NCBI GenBank assembly: GCA_016784735.1
Contig: JADHUC010000043.1
Span: 1 to 47,285, forward strand
Origin: Pirellulaceae bacterium
Lineage (GTDB): Bacteria > Planctomycetota > Planctomycetia > Pirellulales > Pirellulaceae
Length of the DNA: 47,285 nucleotides
Reading direction: 5' to 3'
This document shows positions 34,985 to 44,867 of the stretch, one piece after another. A program made the position numbers and the translations under genes. The stretch's first letter is position 1. The number at the start of each line of letters is the position of its first letter. The notes under the pieces were generated by a model. It was not told the origin of the DNA. It saw only the letters and a program-made list of their open reading frames with translations, and did not search any database.

Positions 34985-35566
34985 TCGGTTCCCTCTTCTA
35001 TGTGCAGACTCTGACAATCGGGCTGAACTACCATGCGCAATCCTTCACGGATGCTAGAGGCAGTTTCAAAACGGTTAGTGCAGGGTGGCCGGGGTCCAGC
35101 CCCGGCCGTTATACACAAATCATACGAGACCCCGTCCACCTTGTGTGGACGGTGAACAAGTTTGAATGGCTAGCAACGAAAGCGACAGCCGCAAAGACCC
35201 CGTCCGGCTTGTCCGGACGGTGAATGAGTTTCCCCGGCTTACCCGCTTCGCCAACACTGCTCTTTCAAACTCCTTCACCCGTGCGACAAGCGCACGCGGG
35301 TCGTGCTGGTTACGCTTGCCTCTCCTAGCTGTTCAAACTGTTTCACCCGCGGGACGAGCCCGCGGGGGTCAAAAAAGGACGCGTAAAACAGCGAGGACTC
35401 TCGACCCAGCCACACATATCGGGTTTCTAGAACTGCTTCTAGCCAATCATCGCGGATAGCCACTGGGTGGTCAACTCTTGCATTTGACAACTGCAATCGT
35501 CCGGGGCGCGTCCCCCGCACTTTCGCTCCCAGCGCACGCTCATTCCACGAGAACCCTGGAATTCCA
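34985..35566. other. Gene-free divergent region
   Basis: About 580 bases upstream of both the HzsA-like gene (minus) and the PASTA/Sel1 gene (plus) hold no frame with a start, ribosome site and recognisable product. The content is the hairpin cluster at 35087-35366 and unstructured flanks. No convincing promoter was found for the minus-strand gene. Confidence 0.6.
35087..35366. repeat. Cluster of five small hairpins with covarying stems
   Basis: Five hairpins with 8-bp stems and 5-base loops lie at 35087-35107 (loop TCCAG), 35132-35152 (CTTGT), 35200-35220 (CTTGT), 35278-35300 (ACAAG, with a 2-base bulge) and 35346-35366 (ACGAG). The second and third are in direct orientation; the fourth and fifth are the same element reversed. 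In a common orientation all four read GAC, stem, CTTGT or CTCGT, stem, then TGAA and in most an AGTTTGAA tail. Stem sequences differ completely (CCGTCCAC, CCGTCCGG, CCCGCGGG and so on) yet remain paired. Confidence 0.75.
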
Positions 35567-35594
35567 TTGCCACGGATCATTGGGCCGATATAAT
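35567..35594 (+). promoter_or_regulatory. Candidate sigma-70-like promoter for the PASTA/Sel1 gene
   Basis: TTGCCA (35567-35572) and TATAAT (35589-35594) are separated by 16 bases. Transcription would start near 35601 and leave an untranslated leader of about 205 bases before the ATG at 35806. Confidence 0.6.
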
Positions 35595-35805
35595 ATAAGC
35601 CATTGCTTATGCGTTATTTTCAGAGGCCTTCGGCATCCTCAACGGTGACTTCTTGTGGGGCGACGGCGAGGATTGCCCTGCCTCGAGTTTCTCTTCCGCG
35701 TCGATGCTCGTCTCGTTCAACCCAATATCGAATGGGAAATCCGGTCAGAGTCCTGCGCTGGACAGGGGCCAGACGGACGATTGTATGCTCACATGGAGAC
35801 CTGCC

Positions 35806-38019
35806 ATGAGACCGCTCCTTCTTTTGGTTCTAGCTTCGTTGATCGCCATTCTCATCCTCTCGTCGCATTCGGCGGCTGCGGAGATTTCGGGCACAGTGGA
35901 CCATGTTGATGACAAGGTCGTGAGAATCACCTCGACTGCCGATATACTGCCAAAGGTCGGTGATCGGTTTGACGTCTTCGTCGAAATTCCGGGCGCCGGC
36001 AAGGCTGAAGTTGGGCAAGGTAAGATCACCAGCGTCGACGGAGGTACCATCGTCGGGGCGATCGAAACAGCCACCGGACGCGTTCAGCCCGGACAGCAAA
36101 TAACGATCCACTCTCCGGAACCCACACCGCGACCACCCACCAAGGTACCGGTCTTGATAGGACGCAGTGCAGCCGACGCGAAGAAAGCCATTGCCGATGC
36201 AGGCTTCCAGGCGGAACTCAAGGTCGGCGTAGCGGCACCAGCGGGAGTCCAACCGTATTCCGTGTATGCACAGGATCCCGCAGTCGGCAGCGAGTTGGCC
36301 AAGGGCGGCAAAGTCGTTGTCACGTTGTTCGCAGATGACGGTTCGGGCACCGCGTCAATGCCTCCGCAGGCGAAAAGCGATATTCCACCAGTCAACATCA
36401 GCAGATCGTCGGATCCGCGAGACAATCGTTTTCCACCCCTGCCGGAACTCGAACCGGACCAACCTTGGCTGGGTGTCTCGCATTGGTGCCACGACGACCG
36501 GACCGTTGTTTGCGGCGTACTCAAGGACGGACCGGCGGCGAAGGCCGGACTGAAGGCCGAGGATGTGATTCTGTCCACGAACGAGGAAAAGATCGGCTCC
36601 CGATGGAACAGCCTTCGCGAAAGGCTCAACACGCACAAGGCTGGCGAGACCATCGCAGTCGCGATCGAGCGGGCCGGCGACCGGAGCGTGGTGCAGGTGA
36701 CGCTCGAAGCCATCCCGGCGGACGGCGGAAACGGAAGATTTCTGGCGGCCGCCGAGGAAGGTGAAAGTTGGGCGATGGCGGAAATTGGTGTTCGATACGC
36801 CGGATGGCGAGACGACGGGACGTATCTTGCGAAAGAGCAACAGGACGCGCAGAAAGCCATCGACTGGTTCCGACGTTCCAGCGAAGCGGGCTGTGCTGCC
36901 GGAGCGTATTACCTGGCCGGCAGATACCGCTACGCGCAAACCGTCGAGGAAGATCCCGTCAAAGCGGCCGAATTGTACGAGCGTGCGAGGACGCTCGACG
37001 GTCCCGGCGCGCGTAACGTCGTTTACGAGGATGCGTCAGAGAACCTCGCCAAGATGTACCTGGACGGCGAGGGAGTGTCCCGCGACGAGTCGCGGGCTGC
37101 AGCCCTATATCGAGAGGTAGCAGAACGCGGAGGCGGGTCCGCCGGATTCAACTTGGCTGAGTTGTACAAGAACGGGCGCGGTGTGCCCAAGGACAACAAG
37201 CTGGCAATGCACTGGTACTACACGGCGGCCAAGATTGGAAACCGATTCGCCCAGACGGAGATGGGCAGGATTGCCTACGAAGGAAGGGGCGTTCAGCGGA
37301 ACTATGCAACAGCCCTCACCTGGTACAAGCTCGCTGCCGAGAACGGCAGCGCGTGGGCGATGATCAATTTGGGCCAGATGTACGAAAACGGCCAAGGCGT
37401 GGCGCGCGACATCAAGCAGGCTGTGGCCTGGTATCAGAAAGCCAGCAAGGCGGCATACAGCTACACCACGGACGCGGCTGCAAAGTACGCCTTGGGACGA
37501 TTATACGAGCAGCATGGCCGGGAACTCGGCTACGGCGACGCGGAAGCAAGCAAGATGGCGATGCAGCTTTACCAGGGAGCGGCGAAATACAGTACCTCCG
37601 CAAGCGACGCATTCCAGCGCATCCATCGCGAGATCTACGTCCAACTACCGCCGCCAACCAAGCCGAAGCCCGAGCCGTCCGAGTTGCCCCGACTGTCGGG
37701 AACGTATGACGTGCAGGGGGCTTATCGCAAAGTTGCCACCAAGTTCATTTGGCGACAGCTCGACGCCAATACAGCGAGCGTGACTTTTGTCTTGGACGGG
37801 CAAGAACCCCAGATCATGAGGCGGATTCAGGGCAATATACCACAGTCGGCGATCGTGACCGCCAAGCGACAAGGCAACAAGTACGTCGTGCCGTCGACAG
37901 CCACACTGGCCAGCGTGCTCACGACCGCAGTGACCTTCACGCCGGCGGGAAAACAATTACACTACGACATCCAGCAGTCTAACGGAATCAACGTCGCGGG
38001 AATTGCGACTCGGAAATAG
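35806..38019 (+). CDS. Secreted PASTA-PDZ-Sel1 repeat protein
   Basis: The ATG at 35806 has GGAG seven bases upstream and a signal peptide directly after it (RPLLLLVLASLIAILILSSH), so the longer frame from 35653 is rejected; 737 residues. After a small beta domain (about 30-105) comes a PASTA-like module (112-178: KVPVLIGRSAADAKKAIADA, VYAQDPAVGSELAKGGKVVV). Next is a PDZ-like domain (about 219-303: PWLGVSHWCHDD, LKDGPAAKAGLKAEDVILST). Sel1-like repeats run from about 322 to 600 (LAKMYLDGEGVSRDESRAAA, LAELYKNGRGVPKDNKLAMH, MGRIAYEGRGVQRNYATALT, LGQMYENGQGVARDIKQAVA). A C-terminal beta-rich domain of unknown type ends the protein. PASTA modules usually contact peptidoglycan and Sel1 solenoids bind partners. 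The neighbouring Rhs gene carries the same PASTA type, so joint action is likely (inference). Confidence 0.8.
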   Translation: MRPLLLLVLASLIAILILSSHSAAAEISGTVDHVDDKVVRITSTADILPKVGDRFDVFVEIPGAGKAEVGQGKITSVDGGTIVGAIETATGRVQPGQQITIHSPEPTPRPPTKVPVLIGRSAADAKKAIADAGFQAELKVGVAAPAGVQPYSVYAQDPAVGSELAKGGKVVVTLFADDGSGTASMPPQAKSDIPPVNISRSSDPRDNRFPPLPELEPDQPWLGVSHWCHDDRTVVCGVLKDGPAAKAGLKAEDVILSTNEEKIGSRWNSLRERLNTHKAGETIAVAIERAGDRSVVQVTLEAIPADGGNGRFLAAAEEGESWAMAEIGVRYAGWRDDGTYLAKEQQDAQKAIDWFRRSSEAGCAAGAYYLAGRYRYAQTVEEDPVKAAELYERARTLDGPGARNVVYEDASENLAKMYLDGEGVSRDESRAAALYREVAERGGGSAGFNLAELYKNGRGVPKDNKLAMHWYYTAAKIGNRFAQTEMGRIAYEGRGVQRNYATALTWYKLAAENGSAWAMINLGQMYENGQGVARDIKQAVAWYQKASKAAYSYTTDAAAKYALGRLYEQHGRELGYGDAEASKMAMQLYQGAAKYSTSASDAFQRIHREIYVQLPPPTKPKPEPSELPRLSGTYDVQGAYRKVATKFIWRQLDANTASVTFVLDGQEPQIMRRIQGNIPQSAIVTAKRQGNKYVVPSTATLASVLTTAVTFTPAGKQLHYDIQQSNGINVAGIATRK

Positions 38020-38110
38020 TTCTCCTTTCTTGCTGACGAGCGACCGGTGGATTTGCTCTGTTTGTCGGCGCGCGATCTGATCACAATATCTCGTCACGGG
38101 AGCAGTAGCC

Positions 38111-41100
38111 ATGCAATTCACGCGCGTATTCGTCAGAAGACTTCTGGTGTTGATTCTGCCCTCGTTGCTCAGCGTTCACGGATTGATGTTGTCTGGTGCC
38201 GAACCGTTTGGGCATGTAAGTGTTCCAGACTTGATCGGGCGTACGGCCAAGGATGTTTCTTCCGAGATTGCGGCCAGTGGTCTCGTTCTGAAGCTACACC
38301 TGGGCAAAGGCGCTCGGACCGAGGCCGAGGCGTTTACGGCTTACGAGCAAGATCCGAAGGCGGGGGCTTCGGTTGCCAAGGGCAGCGAGGTTCACGTCAC
38401 GATCTACGGCCAGTCGGTCACAGCGACCGCGGAATCGACAACGAATGTCGAAGGCAAAGCCGACATCGAAAAAACAGTCTCTGGCGAAGCACCCGGCTCC
38501 GGTGAAACCTCGCGAGTTCGCACCATCACCCGCCAAGTTACCGACCATGACTTGGCACCCCCGAACCGTCTGACCGCTACGGATTTGGAACACGGCGCCG
38601 GAGCCGGCGTGTTGTTCGTCAAGCGTGTTTGGTACGGCGGAAAGACACGCAACGTGCACTTCGGTTCGGGCTGGGCAGATCCCAATTCCGTGCAATTGAC
38701 CTCTTGGGATGCCGACAAACTGATCATTTGGGCTGGCGGCATCACCTGGCGAACGGCGCATCGCGGGGACGACGGATTCGAAGCGTGGAATGGCGAAAAG
38801 ATCCACGAGACGAACGACGGTTGGGTCTTCAGCGATCCGCACAATAGAACGTTGACGTTTGATGCGAAGGGACGACTCACGTCCGTCAAGTTGCCATTTG
38901 GGCAGATCATCCGCTACGTCTACGACAGCCGCGGGCGTTTGATGACTGTCGAGCAGAATGGCGAGAACTTCTTACGGTATCATTACTTGGAGGAAGAGGA
39001 ACGCGCGACGCGGATCGAGGGGCCGGAAGGACTGCAAGTCGACTACGAGTACGACGATCGAGGACGACTTGCGGCTGTGGTCAACAGCCGCCGGCTACGC
39101 GTCGAATACCAGTATGACGACGACAACGCGCTGGTTGCTGCACGTGATCAGTTCGGCAACGTCTTCGAAGTGCCCGCGCAACGGCAGCCGTCTTCGGCCG
39201 ATGGAGTCGATGAACTTGCTGGGACCGAAAGCGATACCGGAACGTCTCTGGCTGCTATCCAGTACGAGTACAACCAGCGGGGCCTGATCGAGAAAGAGCA
39301 CGACCAGGGCCAGACGACGCGATTGGCCTACGACGACGCTGGGCAATTGGCGGCGGCGACGTCTCCGGAAGGGACGGAAAGCTACAAATACGACGCTTTT
39401 GGTCGCCCCGTCAGCGTCACCACGCCAGACGGCGAGGTTTACCGGTATCAATACAATCGCCTGGATTTGCCGACTCGCATCGATTGTTCCGATGGTACTT
39501 GGACGACGTTCGAGTACAACGAACTCGGGCTGCTGGTTCGCCGGCGATTGTCCAGTGGCGAGTGGTACGAAGCGGATTACGACGCAAACGGACGTCTGGT
39601 GGTCACGCGATCGTCGCCGGGGCTGGAACGGCGGCTTTTTTACGACGACCAGGATCGGTTGATTCGTGTTTCCGATTCGCAGGGCAGGCGGGTCAGTTAC
39701 GAATACGACCAGCGAGGCAACAGGACGTCGGCAATCAGCCCGACGGGTGAAAGCAAAGGATGGGAATACGGCGCGTTGGGGAGACTGGCGAGATCAACCA
39801 GCTCGACGGGCCTACAGACGAATTACGGGTACCAGGGCGACCGGCTGCTCTGGGATTCGCAGACCGACAATCTCCACGGACGCACGGTCTACGGTAGCTC
39901 GGACGGCAAGTCGTTCGTCGACCGTCAAGGCGTCGGGAAGTGGCAAGTTGCCACCGGCGCCCGTGGCCAGGTGACTTCGGTCGTCAGCCCCTTGGGGCAA
40001 GAATGGTTTTACGCCTATAGCAGCGTTGGCAAACCTTCGTTGGTCGCGACGCCGTCCGGACAGAGTTACCATTACGAGCATGATGGGGCGGGACGACTCA
40101 CAGGGTTCTCGTTGCCTAGCGGGTTGGAAACGACCTATGCAAGAGACGAAAAAGGTCGCATCACCCACATCGTCCGAGGCGGGACGCCGTGGCGCGAATA
40201 CGAGTACGACGACAAGGGACGCGTGCGGTTGGAGCGTACGCCCTTGGGTGTGGCGGCGGAGTATGCATACGACGAGAACGGTCGACTGCACCGGCAGACG
40301 CTGCCAGAGGGCGACGTAGCGCTCACGTACGATCCCTCGGGATTGGTCGTGTCGATCAACGGCCCGGATTACAGAATCGACCAGCAGTTTCACCCTGACG
40401 GCGAGTTGGCCCAACGCTCGTACGAACCCGCTGGGCTGGAGTTGCAGCTTCCCGTAGACCAGTTCGGCCGCTCGGCCGGCATCGCGATCAGCGGGGCCTG
40501 GGTCACCTATGGATACGGTGCGAACGGTCTGCTGGGATGGATCGAACTGCCGAACGGTCAGCGAATTGACATCGCAGCCGACGTTGGCGGCCGGCCGACA
40601 ATGTTCTCTTACACTGGCGGCTTGAAAGTCTCTGTCCGGTATTCGCGCGTGGGCCGGATCGAGGCGATTTCGGCGGAGAGTGCTTCCGGACCTGTCTTTT
40701 CTGAAACCTACGAACACGACGCGGTGGGCAATCTTCGGAGCATGACAGATGCGACGGGAACAGCAAAGTTCTTTGACTACGACCCGGATGACCGGCTGAC
40801 GAAAATCACCGCAGCCGCCGAGTCGGTCGATTTTGGCTACGATCAAGATGGCAACTTGCGCTCGGTTTCCGCCGGCCCTCAAAAATTCGAATGGGAACTG
40901 GATCGGGCTGGGCGGCCCAAACGGCTGGGGACTCGGGCGTTCTACACTTGGGACAACGCGGGCAACCTCGCAGGAGTCGAATCGGCGGGCTTTCATGCGG
41001 AAAACGCATTTGACGCCGCGGGCCGGCTCGTGAGGCGGCGCGTCGGACAATACAAATGGCAGTGTGGTTATCTTCCTGACGGCGATCGCCTTTGGCAGCA

Positions 41101-44100
41101 AGGTCCCAGTGGCAAGGTCTGGTACGCCTACTTGCCGGAAGGCCTGGTCGGCTGGAAGGACGCACTGGGTGTGATCTGGCTGGTTGTCACGCTGCCCGGA
41201 ACGGACTGGCCTTTGGCCATTTGCGGCTCGAACGGGGCGACCTATTTCATCGTCGCGGACCGCCTGCGGTCGATCCGTCGCGTGGTTGAAATCAGCGGAC
41301 GCGTCGCGGCGCGCGATGACTACGGTCCGTCCGGCCAACCGTTGGTCTCGGAAGGCTATTCGCCATTGGCCTCCTACGCCGGCATGCTCTGCGATGAACA
41401 CGGCCTGCATTACGCTCGGAAGCGATACTACGATCCGGGCATCGCCCGATTCATCAGCATGGACCCGTGGCTGGGATCCATTGCGTCCCCATCTTCACTG
41501 GGGCTTTACGATTATGCCGCGGGCAATCCGTTGCGATTCCGTGACCCGCTCGGAGCCGGTTCCTTCGAGGATGACATCGGATACTGGATCAAGCATGCGG
41601 AAGACGTCGCCGATGCCAGAAACCCGCAAAGCCGACACCTCCTGGGTACAACCCACGTCTCGGACTACCTCACACCGGACGAACACGCCCAGGTCAAGCG
41701 GCTGTATGACGAATTGGATGAAACCGGCGGGAAGATCAAGAACACCCAAGGACTGCAAGGTAACTTGCGAGGCTACCGCGACGCCCGCCAACGACAGCGG
41801 CAAATCACCAATTCGCTGAACAATCTGAATGACCGTGCGCGAGCACGACGGCTGCTACAGATTCAAAGCGAAGCTGTCGACTCGCCGGCCCTAAGTCCCG
41901 ATGCGAAACGCCGAGCGAGAGGGCAATTGGACGACCTGCGAAGGCGTCTGACCGAACTCGGCGGCGACTCTCCCAGTGGAGGAGGTACGGCGAAGATCAA
42001 AGTGCCCGCAAGGGGAACGAAGAAGAGTCCCAGCACAACGCGACGCCTGACGGCCAAAGTGGTCAAAGAAACGGGAGAAGAGGTATCGGAAGGCATCATT
42101 CGCCGTTTGGTGAGACGTGTCACGGGGCTGCTGGGCGCTGGAGTAGGGCTACTTTTCCTTGCCGACGATGTACGTGGTGCCGCGAACGACGTTGTTTCTA
42201 TTGGGACGGCCGTGGTCGAAGGTAAAGGGGCGCGCGACGCGGAACAGGAGGCCAAAGGAAACGAACAGGAGTTGGATGAGACAGTAGACGATCTGATCAA
42301 CGATCTGAAAGACATCTTCGAGAACGACCCAGGGCAGATCATCGCTCAAGACAACGACGGGCGGCCGCTGGACGGAGACCAGCCGAACGATTGGGACACA
42401 GTCAGAGGACAGGCGATTGATAACGTCAACCAGGGACGCAACCCGTTCGACGGCATCGTTAATCGGCCCCGTCCCGGCGGGGCACCGCCTGTCACTGTAC
42501 CCAACGCGCCGCGCGGCAATCAAAATCGGATTGCGCTGGCCCGCCGATTGCTTCAGCAAGGGATGCAGATCGAGCAAGCCATGGAGCGGAGCATTCGCGA
42601 AGCCCAGCGTCTGGAAGACGAGGCCCAAGTGTTGGCCCAGCGTGCCCAAGCCAGTGACCCGCCGGGGAACTTCGACGATTTGAAGGAAGCCATCGAGGAT
42701 GTCAATCGCCGGATTGCAGAGGTGAAGAAGAGAAGCGAAGAAAAGAAAGAGAGGGAAGACGACACATGGAAAGAAGCGTCGGAAATCGCCGAGAAGAACC
42801 GCAAGACTATCTGCGGTTATGCCAAACAATGCGAGGGATCCGAGAAGCCATCCAAGTCGCAAGCGGCCGCCTGGCGCAAGGAGGCCAGCAAATTGATCAG
42901 CGAAACATCGAAAGCGATTGACAAGGCCACCGAAGACGAAAAAGGCGACGAGAGCGAAGAGGATACCGACGCCGCTGACGAGCTTCGCACGGCCATTAGG
43001 AAACTCGACGGCCTTACGAAATCGTTGGACGATTTGACGTCGGACGAAGATGATGGTGATATTATTTCGCAGGCCAAGAAGCTGCTCGCCGACGCCGGGC
43101 GGTTGCGGGCACCGTTGTCGACCGTCGTGGGACAATTGAACACGATCCGCGGCCAGGTCGTTTTCCTGGTATCTCCGTTTGTCTGGTACGATCAGGAATC
43201 TCGTATGCTGAGATGGTTGGCCGACGACTTGGGAGCCGGATTACAGGCGGCGACTCCGGCCAGCGTTGCCGCCGTCCAACAGCAGATCGCCGAGGTCGAG
43301 CAACGCCGCGGAGAAATCCCCGACGATTCGCAGGCGCAATTGGAAGCGGCCCGGGATGCGATCCAGCAAGGTGAGACCTTGCTCGATGAAATCAAGCCTC
43401 CGGATGAAGAGAGTTCCGACGACGAAGCTGCCGACGACGAAAATGTGGATGTCTCGGTTGGCAGCTACAGCCGCAGGGCCCTGCGAGACCTGCAACACTC
43501 GTTGGAGTGTTACCGGAAGATCAAGGGCAAAGATGAAGAGGATGAAGACGAAGAGAAGGAGCCCGAATCGAAGCCGCCAGCGCGGTCGCCGGGCATTCTC
43601 GCTGATCCCATCTTCAACGATGGTCCACCGCTGCGAGGCGATGATATCCCCGGACCCAGCAATCAGCCTTTCACGGAGGGGCTCTTTCGCGCTCTTACCC
43701 CTTCGGTCGCTTCAGTGCGGATTCGGGACATCCACCAACGGCCCCGCGCGCCGGATGCACCGTCCGTCCCGCTTCACCCGTTCTCGACCTTGCCACCTTC
43801 CACGGGCAAGCCTTCGCGGGTGGTTCCACCATCTGGCGATACGGTCACCGTACCACTGGTGCGCGGTTTGAAGGTACAGGAAGCGAAACAACGCATCGAG
43901 CAAGCCGGACTAGCGTTGGACCCCGTGCTCGGCACCGGTGCCCCGGACGAAAAACAGCACTTGGTCGTCTACGCCCAGCAGCCCGAGGCCGGAGCGACGG
44001 TTGCGGCAAGAGAAAGGGTGCGCGTAACGTTCTACGACAAACCGGCATCGTCGAGCGGCCTGATGGCCGTGCCCGACGTAGCCGGCTTGCCGGCCGCTGA

Positions 44101-44866
44101 GGCGAGCAAACAAGTCAAAGACGCTGGGTTCATGCCCAAGTTTCAATATGGCGAATCCGCGCCGTCGCCCGAGAAGTCGTTTCACGTCTACTCGCAGTCG
44201 CCGCGGCCCGGCACTCGCTCGCTCGCGGGCTCGACCGTCGAGGTCAAGATCTACGCCGAGTACAAGACGCCGAGCGTACTTGTGCCCAACGTATCCGGTT
44301 TGGCCGCAGCCGAGGCCAGCCAGCGCGTGAAGGACGCGGGCTTGACGCCGGATTTCACTTACGGAAAAACGGCTCCCACGACAGGGCAGGCTTACAGGGC
44401 CTACCAACAGTCTCCCCACGCCGCAGCGCGCGCGGACAAGGGCACGGTGGTCCGCATTACGCTCTACGGCAAAGCGAAGCCTCCGATGGTGGCCTCTCGA
44501 CCGCCCGTCACCCGCACACCACCCAAAACGCACACACCCACAACGAGGCCCAAACCACACGTCAAGACGCCGACGTCGTATCGAACGCTGACCGGTCGCT
44601 GGAAGTGCAGTTGCGGCGAAGTTTGGATGTTGCGGCAGACCGGAAACAAAGTCACCGCTCAGGAAAGCGTCTCGGGCCGTATCCGAAACGCAAGCGGTAC
44701 CTTCGACGGCAAGCTGTTCCGCTTTACTTGGTCCGACACCGGTGGCAACAGTGGCAGCGGCGTGATGGTCCCGAATCCGGGCCTCACCAGAATGAACTGG
44801 CGAATGACGCTCCGCAGCACCGGCCAATCCTGGGATGGCAGCGTCTCGCGCATCCAGGCGAACTAG
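38111..44866 (+). CDS. Rhs/YD-repeat protein with four PASTA-like modules
   Basis: GGGAG lies eight bases before the ATG; 2251 residues. A signal peptide (FVRRLLVLILPSLLSVHGLM) is followed by a PASTA-like module (about 35-100: VSVPDLIGRTAKDVSSEIAA, AYEQDPKAGASVAKGSEVHV). From about 240 to 1150 there are some 25-30 YD repeats (YVYDSRGRLMTVEQNGE, YEYDDRGRLAAVVNSRR, YEYDQRGNRTSAISPTGE) and a typical Rhs core end, HYARKRYYDPGIARFISMDP and YDYAAGNPLRFRDPLG. After the core there is no recognisable toxin. Instead come a hydrophobic stretch (VTGLLGAGVGLLFLADDV, about 1335-1355), a long charged, probably coiled-coil region (1400-1830) with Asp/Glu-rich runs, and three more PASTA-like modules (about 1913, 1986 and 2057). 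A Thr/Pro linker and a small beta domain (TGRWKCSCGEVWMLRQTGNK) end the protein. Rhs shells usually wrap a C-terminal effector. A surface or envelope role is favoured. Confidence 0.82.
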   Translation: MQFTRVFVRRLLVLILPSLLSVHGLMLSGAEPFGHVSVPDLIGRTAKDVSSEIAASGLVLKLHLGKGARTEAEAFTAYEQDPKAGASVAKGSEVHVTIYGQSVTATAESTTNVEGKADIEKTVSGEAPGSGETSRVRTITRQVTDHDLAPPNRLTATDLEHGAGAGVLFVKRVWYGGKTRNVHFGSGWADPNSVQLTSWDADKLIIWAGGITWRTAHRGDDGFEAWNGEKIHETNDGWVFSDPHNRTLTFDAKGRLTSVKLPFGQIIRYVYDSRGRLMTVEQNGENFLRYHYLEEEERATRIEGPEGLQVDYEYDDRGRLAAVVNSRRLRVEYQYDDDNALVAARDQFGNVFEVPAQRQPSSADGVDELAGTESDTGTSLAAIQYEYNQRGLIEKEHDQGQTTRLAYDDAGQLAAATSPEGTESYKYDAFGRPVSVTTPDGEVYRYQYNRLDLPTRIDCSDGTWTTFEYNELGLLVRRRLSSGEWYEADYDANGRLVVTRSSPGLERRLFYDDQDRLIRVSDSQGRRVSYEYDQRGNRTSAISPTGESKGWEYGALGRLARSTSSTGLQTNYGYQGDRLLWDSQTDNLHGRTVYGSSDGKSFVDRQGVGKWQVATGARGQVTSVVSPLGQEWFYAYSSVGKPSLVATPSGQSYHYEHDGAGRLTGFSLPSGLETTYARDEKGRITHIVRGGTPWREYEYDDKGRVRLERTPLGVAAEYAYDENGRLHRQTLPEGDVALTYDPSGLVVSINGPDYRIDQQFHPDGELAQRSYEPAGLELQLPVDQFGRSAGIAISGAWVTYGYGANGLLGWIELPNGQRIDIAADVGGRPTMFSYTGGLKVSVRYSRVGRIEAISAESASGPVFSETYEHDAVGNLRSMTDATGTAKFFDYDPDDRLTKITAAAESVDFGYDQDGNLRSVSAGPQKFEWELDRAGRPKRLGTRAFYTWDNAGNLAGVESAGFHAENAFDAAGRLVRRRVGQYKWQCGYLPDGDRLWQQGPSGKVWYAYLPEGLVGWKDALGVIWLVVTLPGTDWPLAICGSNGATYFIVADRLRSIRRVVEISGRVAARDDYGPSGQPLVSEGYSPLASYAGMLCDEHGLHYARKRYYDPGIARFISMDPWLGSIASPSSLGLYDYAAGNPLRFRDPLGAGSFEDDIGYWIKHAEDVADARNPQSRHLLGTTHVSDYLTPDEHAQVKRLYDELDETGGKIKNTQGLQGNLRGYRDARQRQRQITNSLNNLNDRARARRLLQIQSEAVDSPALSPDAKRRARGQLDDLRRRLTELGGDSPSGGGTAKIKVPARGTKKSPSTTRRLTAKVVKETGEEVSEGIIRRLVRRVTGLLGAGVGLLFLADDVRGAANDVVSIGTAVVEGKGARDAEQEAKGNEQELDETVDDLINDLKDIFENDPGQIIAQDNDGRPLDGDQPNDWDTVRGQAIDNVNQGRNPFDGIVNRPRPGGAPPVTVPNAPRGNQNRIALARRLLQQGMQIEQAMERSIREAQRLEDEAQVLAQRAQASDPPGNFDDLKEAIEDVNRRIAEVKKRSEEKKEREDDTWKEASEIAEKNRKTICGYAKQCEGSEKPSKSQAAAWRKEASKLISETSKAIDKATEDEKGDESEEDTDAADELRTAIRKLDGLTKSLDDLTSDEDDGDIISQAKKLLADAGRLRAPLSTVVGQLNTIRGQVVFLVSPFVWYDQESRMLRWLADDLGAGLQAATPASVAAVQQQIAEVEQRRGEIPDDSQAQLEAARDAIQQGETLLDEIKPPDEESSDDEAADDENVDVSVGSYSRRALRDLQHSLECYRKIKGKDEEDEDEEKEPESKPPARSPGILADPIFNDGPPLRGDDIPGPSNQPFTEGLFRALTPSVASVRIRDIHQRPRAPDAPSVPLHPFSTLPPSTGKPSRVVPPSGDTVTVPLVRGLKVQEAKQRIEQAGLALDPVLGTGAPDEKQHLVVYAQQPEAGATVAARERVRVTFYDKPASSSGLMAVPDVAGLPAAEASKQVKDAGFMPKFQYGESAPSPEKSFHVYSQSPRPGTRSLAGSTVEVKIYAEYKTPSVLVPNVSGLAAAEASQRVKDAGLTPDFTYGKTAPTTGQAYRAYQQSPHAAARADKGTVVRITLYGKAKPPMVASRPPVTRTPPKTHTPTTRPKPHVKTPTSYRTLTGRWKCSCGEVWMLRQTGNKVTAQESVSGRIRNASGTFDGKLFRFTWSDTGGNSGSGVMVPNPGLTRMNWRMTLRSTGQSWDGSVSRIQAN

Positions 44867-44867
44867 C

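Noticed and set aside
35087..35366. CRISPR array
   Set aside because: The repeats are few, inverted relative to one another, have variable stems and no regular spacers; no cas genes are present.
35653..35805. N-terminal extension of the PASTA/Sel1 protein
   Set aside because: The signal peptide starts exactly at the ATG at 35806, which has its own GGAG site.
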